64,000 nucleotides of DNA from Harmothoe impar (taxonomy: Eukaryota > Annelida > Polychaeta > Phyllodocida > Polynoidae). The translations under genes were made by a program, and so were the position numbers. Where the stretch lies: NCBI GenBank assembly GCA_947462335.1, contig OX381704.1, positions 45,264,942 to 45,328,941 on the forward strand. Reading direction: 5' to 3'. Under the pieces are notes generated by a model, which did not search any database, was not told the DNA's origin, and saw only the letters and a program-made list of their open reading frames with translations. This document shows positions 12,493-23,622 of this stretch, piece by piece (positions within the stretch are counted from its first letter, which is position 1; the number at the start of each line of letters is the position of its first letter).

Positions 12493-15400
12493 GGTGAGTG
12501 AATGGCTGCCTTAATGAATGGCTGTTTGGATGAATGAACATTGGTCAATCAATCAATCAAAGGGAGTGCATGTGTGATCGACTTGATGAATATAAAGGAA
12601 AAATTACGAATGTCAAGTACCCGGTAGTGGCTGTCTAATTTCAGACGTTAACGGATCCAAGATTTTAAAAAGAGTCGCACTTTTGGAAAATAAATGATTC
12701 CTTTAACCATTATCCTAACCACTTTTGGGCAAATTTTACACCCGGGTTTTACACTAGCTTAATCTCCCCCAAAAGTAGGGAGAAGGTGCAATGCGCCACT
12801 GCTTTGAAACTCATTACACTCTGTAGCTCTTGTAATGTTATTCATGGTCACAATCAAAATGCATTTTTATATTGTTTGCACCACATCGACAACACTATAG
12901 GACCCGGACCTCAGAGCCCCCGCCTAACAGTAACATGCTAATTAGGTTATTTTAAATACCAGTTTACACCCATATCATTTATCTCATCACCCACCAGGTC
13001 ATTGGGCTAATAATGTACAATGATTAGGGTTTGAGAATAGGCTTGACACCATCGGATAGATAGGCCAAAATAGCTACAATTGTGTACATGTTTCGGATAG
13101 TTTTCCATTATGAGGAAGTCGAACCCAAGGAGTCATTTCCTGAAATATTGGAGTTAACCACAACTATGTGTCACTAGCCCCCTTATGTTATGGGTCCCTC
13201 AGTGGTGAGGATGTGATGGGAAACGGGGCGTTCCCTTCACGCCATATATGGATATGACCATTCACGGCCGACCCCATTCTCGGTCAGCTTGAACGGGCTG
13301 GATCCAAACCCATGGCGACATCTGTAGAGAAACAGCTGAGTTCAGCTTCCTAAGTTTGGTACTTGTACTTGCTGTTGACTCTTGTCCCAATATCAATGAT
13401 ATTATCATATATGATATCGCAATACATCTATAGCCTATAGCGCTTCTGGATGATTATCTTATTCTGAGCCATAACCATAGAGATTGACAATACTAGTTAG
13501 TCACCCTATAATGTCCAGGCCTTTGCAGATATGGCTGTGGCATAATATCATGGAGAAATAATATAGGGAGTTGTATTGCACCACCGTAATTAAATTACAA
13601 ATGAAATAAACAGAAGATCAAGTGATGGCAGATATTGACCTAGGTAACAAAGCATCTCTCAAAGACGGTTGCTTCTCATCACGCACAAAAACGTTTTTGG
13701 AGTATCTTCTTATGTTCTCTAAAGCACTTGAAATAGTTGCTAGTGGACAGCTCAATTTATTACAAGGCTGTGTTATAATCATTGCTTATAATAATATGCC
13801 TACATACACATATATGTCCATATAATTGTGTAGAGGCAAGGGAAAAGGATACTCCAAGGAAAAAGTCAACTTTAAAATTGATGTCATAAGCTTTCCAGTG
13901 ATATATTACACTTGAAGATATCAATTCTAGTTTTTGAGGAATGCCTTCCTGAATATGTGTAGGCATTGCCCTATAAGAAAGCCCAATAAGCTCTACGTCT
14001 CATATTTTCCCAGATATCCCTATCTAATTAGCATAATGATGATAATGAGAAATATATCATACATTTTCATTCTTTTAGTCATAAAATTTGATTTAGGAAT
14101 GGTAATTTTATTCTGTTTTGACCATAGTAACCCCCATGAATCATTCTGTCAAGGTCTATCTTTAATTTTTCTATTTGGAATAAAAACCATGTTTCCATGG
14201 CAACACATATCAACAAGGACACCCATTTAGGCCTTAAAACGTTCTTTTTACATTCCAAATATAGAGGCTTTTCACCAGAAATGGTATGTTTTGTGTAGTC
14301 CCATTTTTTTCTACAGAAAAAAGTACCCTAGAGCTATTTTAACCATTTTTCTTTCCTTTAAGGCCATAGTGGCGCCCCCCTGGTGGCAAAAATCGGAACT
14401 AATCCCGCACGGAGTATCCTTTCTGCTTGCCTGCTCACATATTATGAACATACTTCTGTCATCGACAGGTAAATGTCGTGTGCATGTGCATGTGTTAGAC
14501 GTGTATCCGCATCCATGACCTGCTTTATGTTAATCCCCAAGCATGTTTTAACAAATGTGAAGGGTAGGACCTTATGATAGTTTATAATGGTAAAGGCTTA
14601 AGCGGCATAGCTCACTTCCGGTGCCGGTACCCCCCGCCCCTTACACCCCATGTGTTTCCTAGAAGTATATAGGAACTCGTGCTGGTTGGACTGAATGGTC
14701 TTTAGTGAATCTATTGACAACCTCAGTGACGAGGGGTGGCACACTCCAAAGAGTGGGCGTTATACACCCCTATATATAATGGGGATTGTTCTCGTCACTT
14801 CCGGTTAGAAAGTCCAAATATAAAAACGTCAGGTATCTTATTGTAAAGAGTCAGATATTTGTTTATGCATCCCATCTTCATATTGTTCTGCAGTCTCACT
14901 ATTTAAGCTTTGTCTAAAATTCAGAACTCTGCATTTGGTTATGCCACCAACCAAAGTCATTTTGCTTACGGGGGTGGAGGAAATGGGCAATGGCTATAGG
15001 AAGGCCTATAGAAGGAATCATTGGAAATACATGAACACATATAGATTTCCCCCAAAATATGCAGATCCTATTTATAATACTAGTAGCTTATAATGTATAT
15101 CCATCTCTCTTCGACCTTCCCATGCACCCTCATCTATGCCCCCTCCCAACCCACTACTCTCCTGTGCAGGGATCTCCGGAGGGATCTACCCATTCAGTGC
15201 TCCCAGTCAGCAGTGGTAAGTTGTGGTTGTCTTGCAGACGTCCACATCATGATTCTAACCTGAGTCATACCCATTGGATGCCCCACTCCCTGCTGGACGA
15301 GTCATCTAGTGCCAGATGGGGGAGGGGGGATGCGTTATACACGTCAAGGCTAGGGTGAAAAAGAGGGTAACATATAACATCTAAGGCCATACCATCCCAA
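12491..15400. other. Probable filamin intron sequence, no exon seen
   Basis: Non-coding, AT-rich. Two CTCF-like words: TGCCACCTAGTGGCG (12274, just left of this stretch) and GGCGCCCCCCTGGTGGCA (14370-14388, one extra C against the usual core). Confidence 0.5.
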
Positions 15401-15515
15401 GTAACATGCCCAACTGGGGCCTAGTCAGCTTTACCCTGGGCAACCCTGGATTTAACAGGGCTGCATTTCAGGGTGGGCTAATCCATAGGCATCAGTGGGT
15501 CCCCAGTTGGGTTAC
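15401..15515. mobile_element. Short foldback element, CCCAACTGGGG ends
   Basis: GTAACATGCCCAACTGGGG at the left and the inverted CCCCAGTTGGGTTAC at the right enclose about 80 bp. It looks like a small MITE. Confidence 0.6.
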
Positions 15516-16051
15516 AATATTTTACATTAAGCTTTGTAATTGTCTATGACATCATTAATCATGTCTATTTATAAAATATTAAATATGAAAAGGTTGTTGT
15601 CAATGTTTTGAGGTCTTGACATGTAAAACTGTGCATTTGATGGGCTTCGATCAGCTGGGCTTGCGAAATATATATATATAAATGCCATGTTGAAGCTCAT
15701 CACAGTGTGAATCAAGATCTCCGTTTGAAAACACTCACGTTTGAGATTCTATCATGGAGATTCTGTAGGAAAAGCATGTTAAGGCTCACCATGTCTTGTG
15801 CTAGGGTAACTATATGGGGTTGGGGTTATGGTGGGCACGTTATGCAGCAGAATCCTGTTATTAGTACAATAAAACCAAAATGTGTCACTCAGTTGAGGAA
15901 TGGATAACATGAACATGTTTAATTTTGATTTAATGATACATGTATATGAAAGTTTCCATTTGGATGTGTGAATTTAAATGGAAACAGCATTTACTTTACA
16001 TTTACTTTATAAGCTAGAGATTAAATGACTACAATGAAATAGTCACTACAT

Positions 16052-16459
16052 CAAAGTGACATGGTCCGATGAGGGCTCAAAAATCAATTTCATTAAAAAT
16101 GAACCAGAATGTTCCCTATGGCCAAACTTCATGTGCCAGCTACTTTATTCAATCTAATTCCCATAGAATTCAGCTTAGAATTAGACTAATTATCAGATTA
16201 TGGCTGAATTCAATAATTTTGGAGTGCACGCTATAATTGCCCCGTTGAAAATACACTGTAAAATACTATACTTGGTCTACATCTGAACCTCTAATTGGGC
16301 TCTTATTGCCCATAGATGACAAATTATTGGGCCCTATCCTCCAAATATGATATTGTTACAACATTTGAAATACATTTAAAAAGGATTTAAACATTTTATA
16401 TGATATGGTCCGATTTTTTTTCATATTTAATATGAAAAAAATCAGACCATGTCACTTTA
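16052..16459. mobile_element. MITE with AAAGTGACATGGTCYGAT inverted ends
   Basis: The left end (16052-16070) and right end (about 16440-16459) are inverted copies of TCAAAGTGACATGGTCCGAT. A third copy of the end at 16405 makes a tight hairpin (16405-16450, loop TTTAA) with the right end, as in a partly duplicated or nested terminus. Confidence 0.75.
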
Positions 16460-16532
16460 AATAGCAGTTGATTTGAAATTGATGGCTACATATCTTAGTA
16501 GAAAATGTATGTCTTTACTGATTTTCTGGGTA

Positions 16533-17573
16533 TACTGTAAACGTAGATATTTTCGCGCAGCTAAATTTTCGCGCACCTAGCATATAAAGGCATTTTCGCG
16601 CAATCATATTTTCGCGCAGCTGCAATCAGGTGATCTATAGCTACATGTCAGTTTTTACGGTTTTTCAATCGGACAATTATTAAGGGTTTTACAGCTCAAT
16701 ATCATTGTTCAAATATTTTGCCCCAGAGCCCTTTCCAACACAAACTTTCCAACACCCCACACTCAGTACTAGACTATCTGGGACCACATAACATGATTTG
16801 GAGGAATATGGGTAATTTTCAGCCCCCATTGCAACATGCAAGGTAGAGGCTTGGCCTTTTTTGTATACACACTTCAAAAATATCTTAACATCGTAATTTG
16901 CCAGCAGAAATCGTAATGGTTGTAATAGGGGTCAAAAATCATTAAAATTACGAAAAAAAATCATAACACTTGACATCCTTACTAAGTGCTATTATAATAA
17001 ACAACTGAAAATGTTTATTTTCATGCATGGTTTAACCATTAATCCCAGATCAAAATAAATTGATATAATCGAATTTTTTTTAGACCAAAATAATGATAAA
17101 CGGAATCAAAATAAATTGGATACCAATGACAGTCCTAATCAAGACGGGGATTAACTGAGCCTCTCCGCCACATCCGTTTTTAAAGATTGATTGTGTGACA
17201 TACATCACATGTGACCCAGGGCTATGATTCATGTTCCCAACCCAAATCCCGACCCCAAAGTCCCAACCTAAAGTCTCATCCCAAAGTCACAACTCAAAGT
17301 CCCACCCCAAAGTCCCAAGTGAAAAACTAAACAAATGCATGCTGGTTGAAGTTGGACAACAAAACCACTCCATTTCGGCAAAAACTGTCTCCCTTAAACC
17401 CAGGGTTCCCTGGGTCAATAATCTCTACTGCAGTGCAATATAGAGTGTCAGACATCTTTGGAAAGCTAACTTTTTGTGCAAAATTTCCGCGCACATCATA
17501 TTTTCGCGCACATACCTATGTGCGCGAAATGCGCGAAAATATGTACTGAGCGAAAATTAATACGTTTACAGTA
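16533..17573. mobile_element. Non-autonomous DNA transposon with TTTTCGCGC ends
   Basis: TACTGTAAACGTA at the left and TACGTTTACAGTA at the right are 13-bp inverted ends. Inside both ends ATTTTCGCGCA is repeated several times. The 1.04 kb body contains a degenerate CCAAAGTCCCAAC array at 17231-17325 and no transposase. TTTTCGCGC-rich repeats are common in marine invertebrate genomes (recalled, not searched). Confidence 0.85.
17231..17325 (+). repeat. CCAAAGTCCCAAC-type minisatellite
   Basis: About seven degenerate 12-15 bp units of CCCAAAGTCCCAA inside the TTTTCGCGC element. Confidence 0.7.
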
Positions 17574-18178
17574 GTTTATACTGGAATCAGAACCTTGGGC
17601 CAGCTTATTCCAAGCCTATTCCAGATATTGGTATTTAACTCAAGGTATATCTGCAGATCAATAAAGTTAGTGCCCGTTCTTGCTGGGAACTGGGCCCAAG
17701 TTCGGCTGCTTTTCAAAAACTCATCAATACTGTAGGGGGAGACCAGGTCATGATAAGATGCACCCCACTTCTTTGCTTTTATAAATGATGCTCCCCTCAG
17801 TCTAAATCCCTGTCCCCTGCTGACTCACCCAGACGTTATCTCTCAGAGTCTGACCAGTCACCCAAACTGACGTCTCAGCTAGACCACACCAGCCCAAAGC
17901 CACAAACAAACTCACAGCCATAGACTAGCAACAGTCTGGAGTGAGTTGAGAACTAAACCAGAGCAACTAAAACCTTAAATCCACCAAATCCAAACCTACT
18001 TGTACAATTATCATGGATTATATAGTCATATTATCGGACAGAGAGTAGTTTCTATGAAAGGATAATTATAGACATAAACTTAAAGACTCCAAGTTTAGAC
18101 TTAAAGTTTAACTTATTTAGAATTGTATCAACTAAACAGACTAATAGTACATATCCCAAAAAGGTTGTACCTGCACTT

Positions 18179-18745
18179 TTGGCGGTGCCAGGAACTCCTA
18201 CCAACACTGCATACAGTCCTCATTACAGAGTCACACCCCTACCTACACTGTCTGCAGTCCTAATAATGATAAACAAAGTCACACCACTACCTACACTGTC
18301 TAAGTCATCATTACAAAGTCGCATACCTACATGCACTGTCCAGAATCCTGACATTAACAAAGTCACACCCGTACAGTGTATATAGTCCTCCTTACAAACT
18401 CACACCCCTACCTACACTGTCTGCAGTCCTCATTACAATGTCACATCCCTACCTACACTACAGCATCCCTACCTACACTATCTACAGTCCCGGTCTACAG
18501 TCCTCATTAGAAAGTCGCATCCCTATGCCTACACTGTCTAGAGTCCTTAATACAATGTCACATCCCTATCTACACTGTCTACAGTCCTCATTATAAAGTC
18601 ACATCCCTACCGACACTGTCTGCAGTCCTCATTACAAAGTCACACCCCTATACCGACACTGTCTATAGTCCTCATTACAAAGTCACACCCTGCACTGTCT
18701 ATATAGTCCTCATTACAAAGTCACATCCCTATCTACAATGTCTAG
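18179..18745 (+). repeat. 40-45 bp minisatellite, main block
   Basis: About a dozen diverged units of the form CTACACTGTCTACAGTCCTC then ATTACAAAGTCACACCC. Unit lengths vary. There are no long open frames. Confidence 0.92.
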
Positions 18746-19189
18746 GTCTCAGACAGGGAATTACTCCCCCACTATACTTTAATATAGCATGACATGCAAT
18801 GAATGGTATTATAAGGAGGTATTGAAGGAAAAGTCTATCATATGTCACTACAATGAACCTTCATACATAATCTATTAAAGTATAAGGAAACTTTGAAATG
18901 CTACTCCCAAGTGTCTACAAACCTCCATGACCGGCCAGTTCTGCAGTGAATAAATTCATTTCAGCCCCAACTCAGATAGACCCCAAAACAAAGGTCTTTA
19001 CCTCCAAGAACCATGTTTTATTGCATGTCATATGATTTAGAATTTATATAGGGGCACCTGTGATTTTTAACAGAATTTTAGAAAAATCCCCTAACTATTT
19101 TGACCACCCAGAACTCATCTGGTATTCTGTGCAGAGTTTGTCTTTCAGTAAGGATGTACCGGCTGACCTCGGGGAATTCCCTATTTGAG

Positions 19190-19372
19190 ACCTGCTACAG
19201 TCCTTATTACAAAGTCACACTCCTATACCGACACTGTCTATAGTCCTGATTACAAAGTCACACCCCTACCGACACTGTCTACCGTCCTGATTACAAAGTC
19301 ACACCCCTACACTGTCTGCAGTCCTATTATAATATAAACAAAGTCACACCCCTACCTACACTGTCTTTAAAT
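19190..19372 (+). repeat. Same minisatellite, second block
   Basis: Four further units of the CACTGTCTACAGTCCTNATTACAAAGTCACACCCCTAC repeat after a 445-bp unrelated stretch (18746-19189). The array was probably split by an insertion or by local decay. Confidence 0.9.
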
Positions 19373-20187
19373 CTCTAACCTTATACTATCTGCAGTCTCC
19401 ACAAACTCAACTTTGTGGAATAAAATATAAGAATCCCTAATAATTTGCACCAGGAAGATCATCAGCCCTTCTAAAAGAAACCCACATTCGAAAAAAACGG
19501 AAGTGTGGAAGCAGATTCCACATAGCATTAGACCTTATAATATTATATAGACTGATCGGATGTTAAACTGCACTTTCAAACAAATAAATAAACAGACATC
19601 CATGCCAGACTAGGCTATAAGTCTTGTAAGACTAGAAACTCACTGTAAACTGAGCAAGTCTATTGCTCGCTCACATCTAAAACCACAGTCTGAACCACAC
19701 CCACACACATACCCACAGATAGACTCAGGAATGGCTGCAGTCCAGGAGTGTATATAATTATGTGCATATGCACACACCTATGTGGGTATATAGCCTTTCA
19801 ATACTTTTAACTTTCTTGCCCAGCATACTTTTTCGATGTATTCACAAAGACCTGAGCAACACTAACCCCATATCCTCAGCTTCTAGTGCACTCACATGGC
19901 TAGTGAAAATAAAGTTGGTTTAGACAAGAATGTACAAGAATAGACGCAGTCTGTATGCAGTAAATCAACTGATTTTCTAGGAAGTCTCTTGTGTATGCTA
20001 TATAAAATGCTCTGAAAATGACGGCCACAACAAAAAACGTCATAATTATTATTCTCAAATCCAACTGTGTAAATGCTTGTCTCCACAATATGCCAGTAAA
20101 ACAACTTGGTTATATAATGCACGTTATTACGTGAACATACATGTAAAAGGGTAAACTGGTTGCTCTGAAGACGAATTCTAGAATATA

Positions 20188-20530
20188 CAGGCCCGTAACT
20201 AGGGGGGGTTCGTCGGTTCGAACGAACCCCCCCACAACCCTGATTGACCAAAAGAGTTCCACCCTAGGTGGTCTGAAAGTGGAGATTATTAGCTCCATGC
20301 CAGTTTTCGCGGATCGTAAATCGGACAATTATTAAGGTTTCTAGAGAGTAAACCGTGAAAGCATGGTCCATTTTATTATATCACTCATTCAAATCATAGT
20401 TTTGAGTACAAATCAAATCATTATTTGCATATTTTTTCATGAAAATCCAGCAAGTTCCACATTAGAATTTACCTAGTTCCACCTTATCAAAAAACGAACC
20501 GCCCCGGGAAGAGGGCTAGTTACGGGCCTG
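20188..20530. mobile_element. MITE with CAGGCCCGTAACTAG inverted ends
   Basis: CAGGCCCGTAACTAG at the left and CTAGTTACGGGCCTG at the right, flanked by ATATA on both sides (20183-20187 and 20531-20535). It has a strong internal hairpin, GGGGGGGTTCGTCGGTTCGA, near the left end. No coding capacity. Confidence 0.88.
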
Positions 20531-21240
20531 ATATAACAGACATTGGACCATCACCAGTATTAACTTTCAACAGTGTGATGTGTTTGATCAGGGGCACCAT
20601 ACCACGGCACCATACCTCATGCCATAGCATTTATATGTAACTGAACATGCAGTGGGGGCTAGTTGTTGCTCTGGAGTCATCACCCTGACCAACCCGATCC
20701 CTGCCACGCTCCCCCAGGGGTAAGGTTGATAAACAAATATAAGCCATACCCCCCCCCCTCCCCCCACACACACACACTGTACTATATAGTGCCACGCGGC
20801 CTGACCACGCACCCCCTCCCTCCCACCCGCACGCTTCCTGGAACCAGCCTAGAAGACATACTGCTAACTGAGTAACTCACTGCTATAACTCACCCACTGC
20901 CCCAACCCCCCCTCCCCACCACTACTCTTGCCGTGCTATAATGGCCAACGGCATTTCCGGGTGGCCAAGTCTATAACATGCACACATGTGTGTGTACCCC
21001 GAGTAGGTGGCAAAGTTCTGGGGATAATTCTACTTGTATTTATAAATGTACTGAAATTCCATAGGGCCACAATTTATCTCTTTCGCTCTCAGGAAAATGA
21101 AAGGTATATAGGCAGTAGAGGAGAATATAGGCCCCTGTATCTACAACTCCCTCATCTGCAGACGTATAGGCCTCTGTATAGTTACCATCAGCAGTATACT
21201 GCATGACGTTGAATGGCACTGGTATGGCATGGTATCTATA

Positions 21241-21850
21241 GGTCTAGCACACAGTATGCATCCTTAGACCCTCACAGAATCTAACCAAGTGTCCAGAGTG
21301 TCACATCTCTGGGGTCCCTTATATTTCCTACACTATGACTATGAGTTACTCTGTAAACTAGTTCTATGGCACAGGCTGGCAGTGATAGTCTGACAACTGG
21401 TGGTCCCTGTATGAAGTGAATGTTCTTAGGCAGTGCTGTTGTAGAAGCAAGCATGCTGATCTAGCATAAAATTATATAAGTACCCCCAGAACCTAACGGG
21501 AGCCAACCAAGTGTCACACCTGGGAACCTCCCCTAGGCTACACCATAAGTCGCTCCATGTACAAGACTTGTATTATAACCCAGCCTATAACAATTAGATT
21601 ATAATGAATGGGTGAGGAACTATCCATGTAGGTTCAGCATAAACATTGTAGTAAAGTACAAAACCTCAGAACCCAACAAAAGTATCACTGTGAAACCTCT
21701 CCTATACATTAGCAGTGAGTTGCTCAGTGTTAGGTAGGCAGTCCCTAGAAGTAGAAGTAGTGTCCTGAGCTAAAGTAATCAGATTCATTGAAGTGGAACC
21801 AATCAGCAGTGATGTACAATACCTCAGAACCGCTGGGTGTACCCTCCTGC
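21241..21850 (+). repeat. Degenerate tandem repeat, about 180-200 bp unit
   Basis: Three to four units share the order: CTAGCAYA, then CCTCAGAACCTAAC, CCAAGTGTCACA, CTGGG and CTCCCCTAGGCTACAC, then RTGAGTTGCTC. Heavily diverged; no gene seen. Confidence 0.55.
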
Positions 21851-22009
21851 CAAGTTCTATCTATGTGTTGAGCCCTGGTAGCGTCCACTCCTTGGTCAAT
21901 CGCCCAACCCGTAACGTGTCGTGTGCAGCAGCGGTGGTAGCGCTGTGAGCCCCCTGGGTGCCTGCTGCTGAAGGAGGAGTAAAGGTAGCACAGCTTCCAG
22001 AAGGTGGGC

Positions 22010-22230
22010 CTCACGCCTGCTGCTCAGCTGCTCCAGGAGATGGGGAGGAGGTAGGCTGAGCTGCTCAATCTCTCAGGGGGCCGAGTCAGCAGCCGTTGGA
22101 GCTACTGCCAGCTGCTCATTGCAGATGGAGCCGGGGGATTCAAGCAGCAGATGCAGTTGGAGGGGCAGGGGGGGGGGGCTGTGGTTGGGTAGAGCAGGAC
22201 ATGGACTGGAGGTAGCGCCCAGGCCCTAAG
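22010..22230. repeat. CAG/CTG-rich low-complexity stretch
   Basis: Dense CAGCTGCTC, GAGCAGCT and GCAGCAG words ending in a G10 run. It adjoins the GC-rich promoter-like region and shares its composition. Confidence 0.5.
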
Positions 22231-22539
22231 CTGCAGCATTCTCGGATTTATTTTATAGAGTCCATGCTTTATTGAAGCTTTATTGATCTATATGTCTCAT
22301 ATAAAGTACTACAGTACACCAACTTGGCCCTCTGGTAGTGAGCACTACTCTTTTTGTCATCTTTATCCAAAGTTTATGGTATCCTATGGTGGCATAATTG
22401 TTGAGCAAGTCTACAGCAGTGCTGCAGGACAGGACGGTCTAGCCGGGTACTAGGCAGGGAGGAGCAGCTCATGGAGAGGGGAGCTGCAACCCCCCCCCCA
22501 CTCCCCAACATCCCGCAGCATCCAGGAATCCTAGGAGTC

Positions 22540-23110
22540 GGGTCGGCTTGGGTTACCTTCCTGGCAGAAATGGCGGCCGGGGCCGGGCAGGGCTGGCCTC
22601 TGATTGGCTGAGGAGGTAACGTGACCCCAACCCCAGCCTGCAGAGCAGCTCAGCGAGCAGCTCATGGGAGAGCAGCAGCCCTGTTTATGCCGCAGCCGTG
22701 CTCCTAATTTGGAGAGAGGAGCAAGCTGAGTGTTCAGGCAGCAGGCTGTAGGGCCACTACTACAGAGCACAGAGCACTGGTACACCGGCAGTGGAGGTCG
22801 TGGTAGTGGCAGGCTAGACGGCCATCCTCCTAGAAGTTCTAGGAGGACCGAGGAGTAGATCAGGGTGGTGGCAGGGGTGGGTGGAGGTGGTTGGTGCGGG
22901 GGTGGGGGTGCTAGTGGTCGGGTCGAGCTGCAAGTCTGTGGTGGGGGCAGATTGTGAGGACTTGGGATCCAGAGAGGATTTTGGGATGCTGTGCCTGATG
23001 GCAGCTGGATCATATAGGAGCCGTATCTTACTCAGCCCTGGGTCGTTGTGCGGGAGCCTATCTCCCCATATCTCCCCAGAGACTCCTCCCTACAGCTCAG
23101 CCCGGTTATG
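22540..23110 (-). promoter_or_regulatory. GC-rich promoter-like region, possible filamin non-coding first exon
   Basis: This is the most GC- and CpG-rich stretch of the window and stands out from its AT-rich surroundings. It contains a CCAAT box (minus-strand AGCCAATCAG at about 22600), a GCCGCCATTTCTGCC word (YY1-like) and a clean minus-strand donor, GCCAGGAAG|gtaacc, at 22555. Joined to the acceptor at 11419 it would make a filamin 5' UTR with an 11 kb first intron. That link is inference. Open frames here are Pro/Ser-rich or low complexity and show no protein family. A neighbouring CAG/CTG-rich stretch (22010-22200) has similar composition. Confidence 0.35.
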
Positions 23111-23304
23111 TTAGACCGACATTACCCCACCCCATACTGAAGTCCAAACACACGTGCACCACACCATTACACGTAGGCCATATACCTGTAGGCCAGAGAT
23201 CATAGCCTCGTGTTTTACTCTGTACATGTATTATGATGTGCTCATTATATATGCACGATTATGTTTCATTTCTTAGTCTGCTCTTAATGGATTTGCACGT
23301 AATT

Positions 23305-23622
23305 AGGCCAAGTAAAAAAAAAGGTGTGTTTCAGGTTACCCGACCCTACCTAGGAAAACAGGGCCGACCCTAGACATTTTTATCCAATTTTGAAATTTTT
23401 TTATACTTTAGGTCATTTTAGGGCAATTTAAGAGTTGTTCTGATAATTCACGAGTCGAGGCGGTCGTCGGCGAGTCGGCATCAAAGTTCGCAAGTCAATT
23501 TCTAGGTACTTTTCAGGCCAAAGTTTAAAAAAAAAAAAAATCAAAAAAAAAAAAAAAAATCCGACCTACCTACCCTAGATTTTCAGACCATGTAACCTGA
23601 AACACACCTTTTTTTTGGCCTT
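23305..23622. mobile_element. MITE with AGGTGTGTTTCAGGTTAC ends, copy 1
   Basis: GGCCAAGTAAAAAAAAAGGT then GTGTTTCAGGTTAC at the left, and the inverted form at the right (GTAACCTGAAACACACC then TTTTTTTTGGCC). TTA flanks both sides. The interior contains CGAGTCGAGGCGGTCGTCGG and A-rich runs. Confidence 0.85.

Noticed and set aside
22531..23013. 160-codon minus-strand Pro-rich frame in the GC-rich island
   Set aside because: Low complexity, no family features; open because of GC-rich composition.
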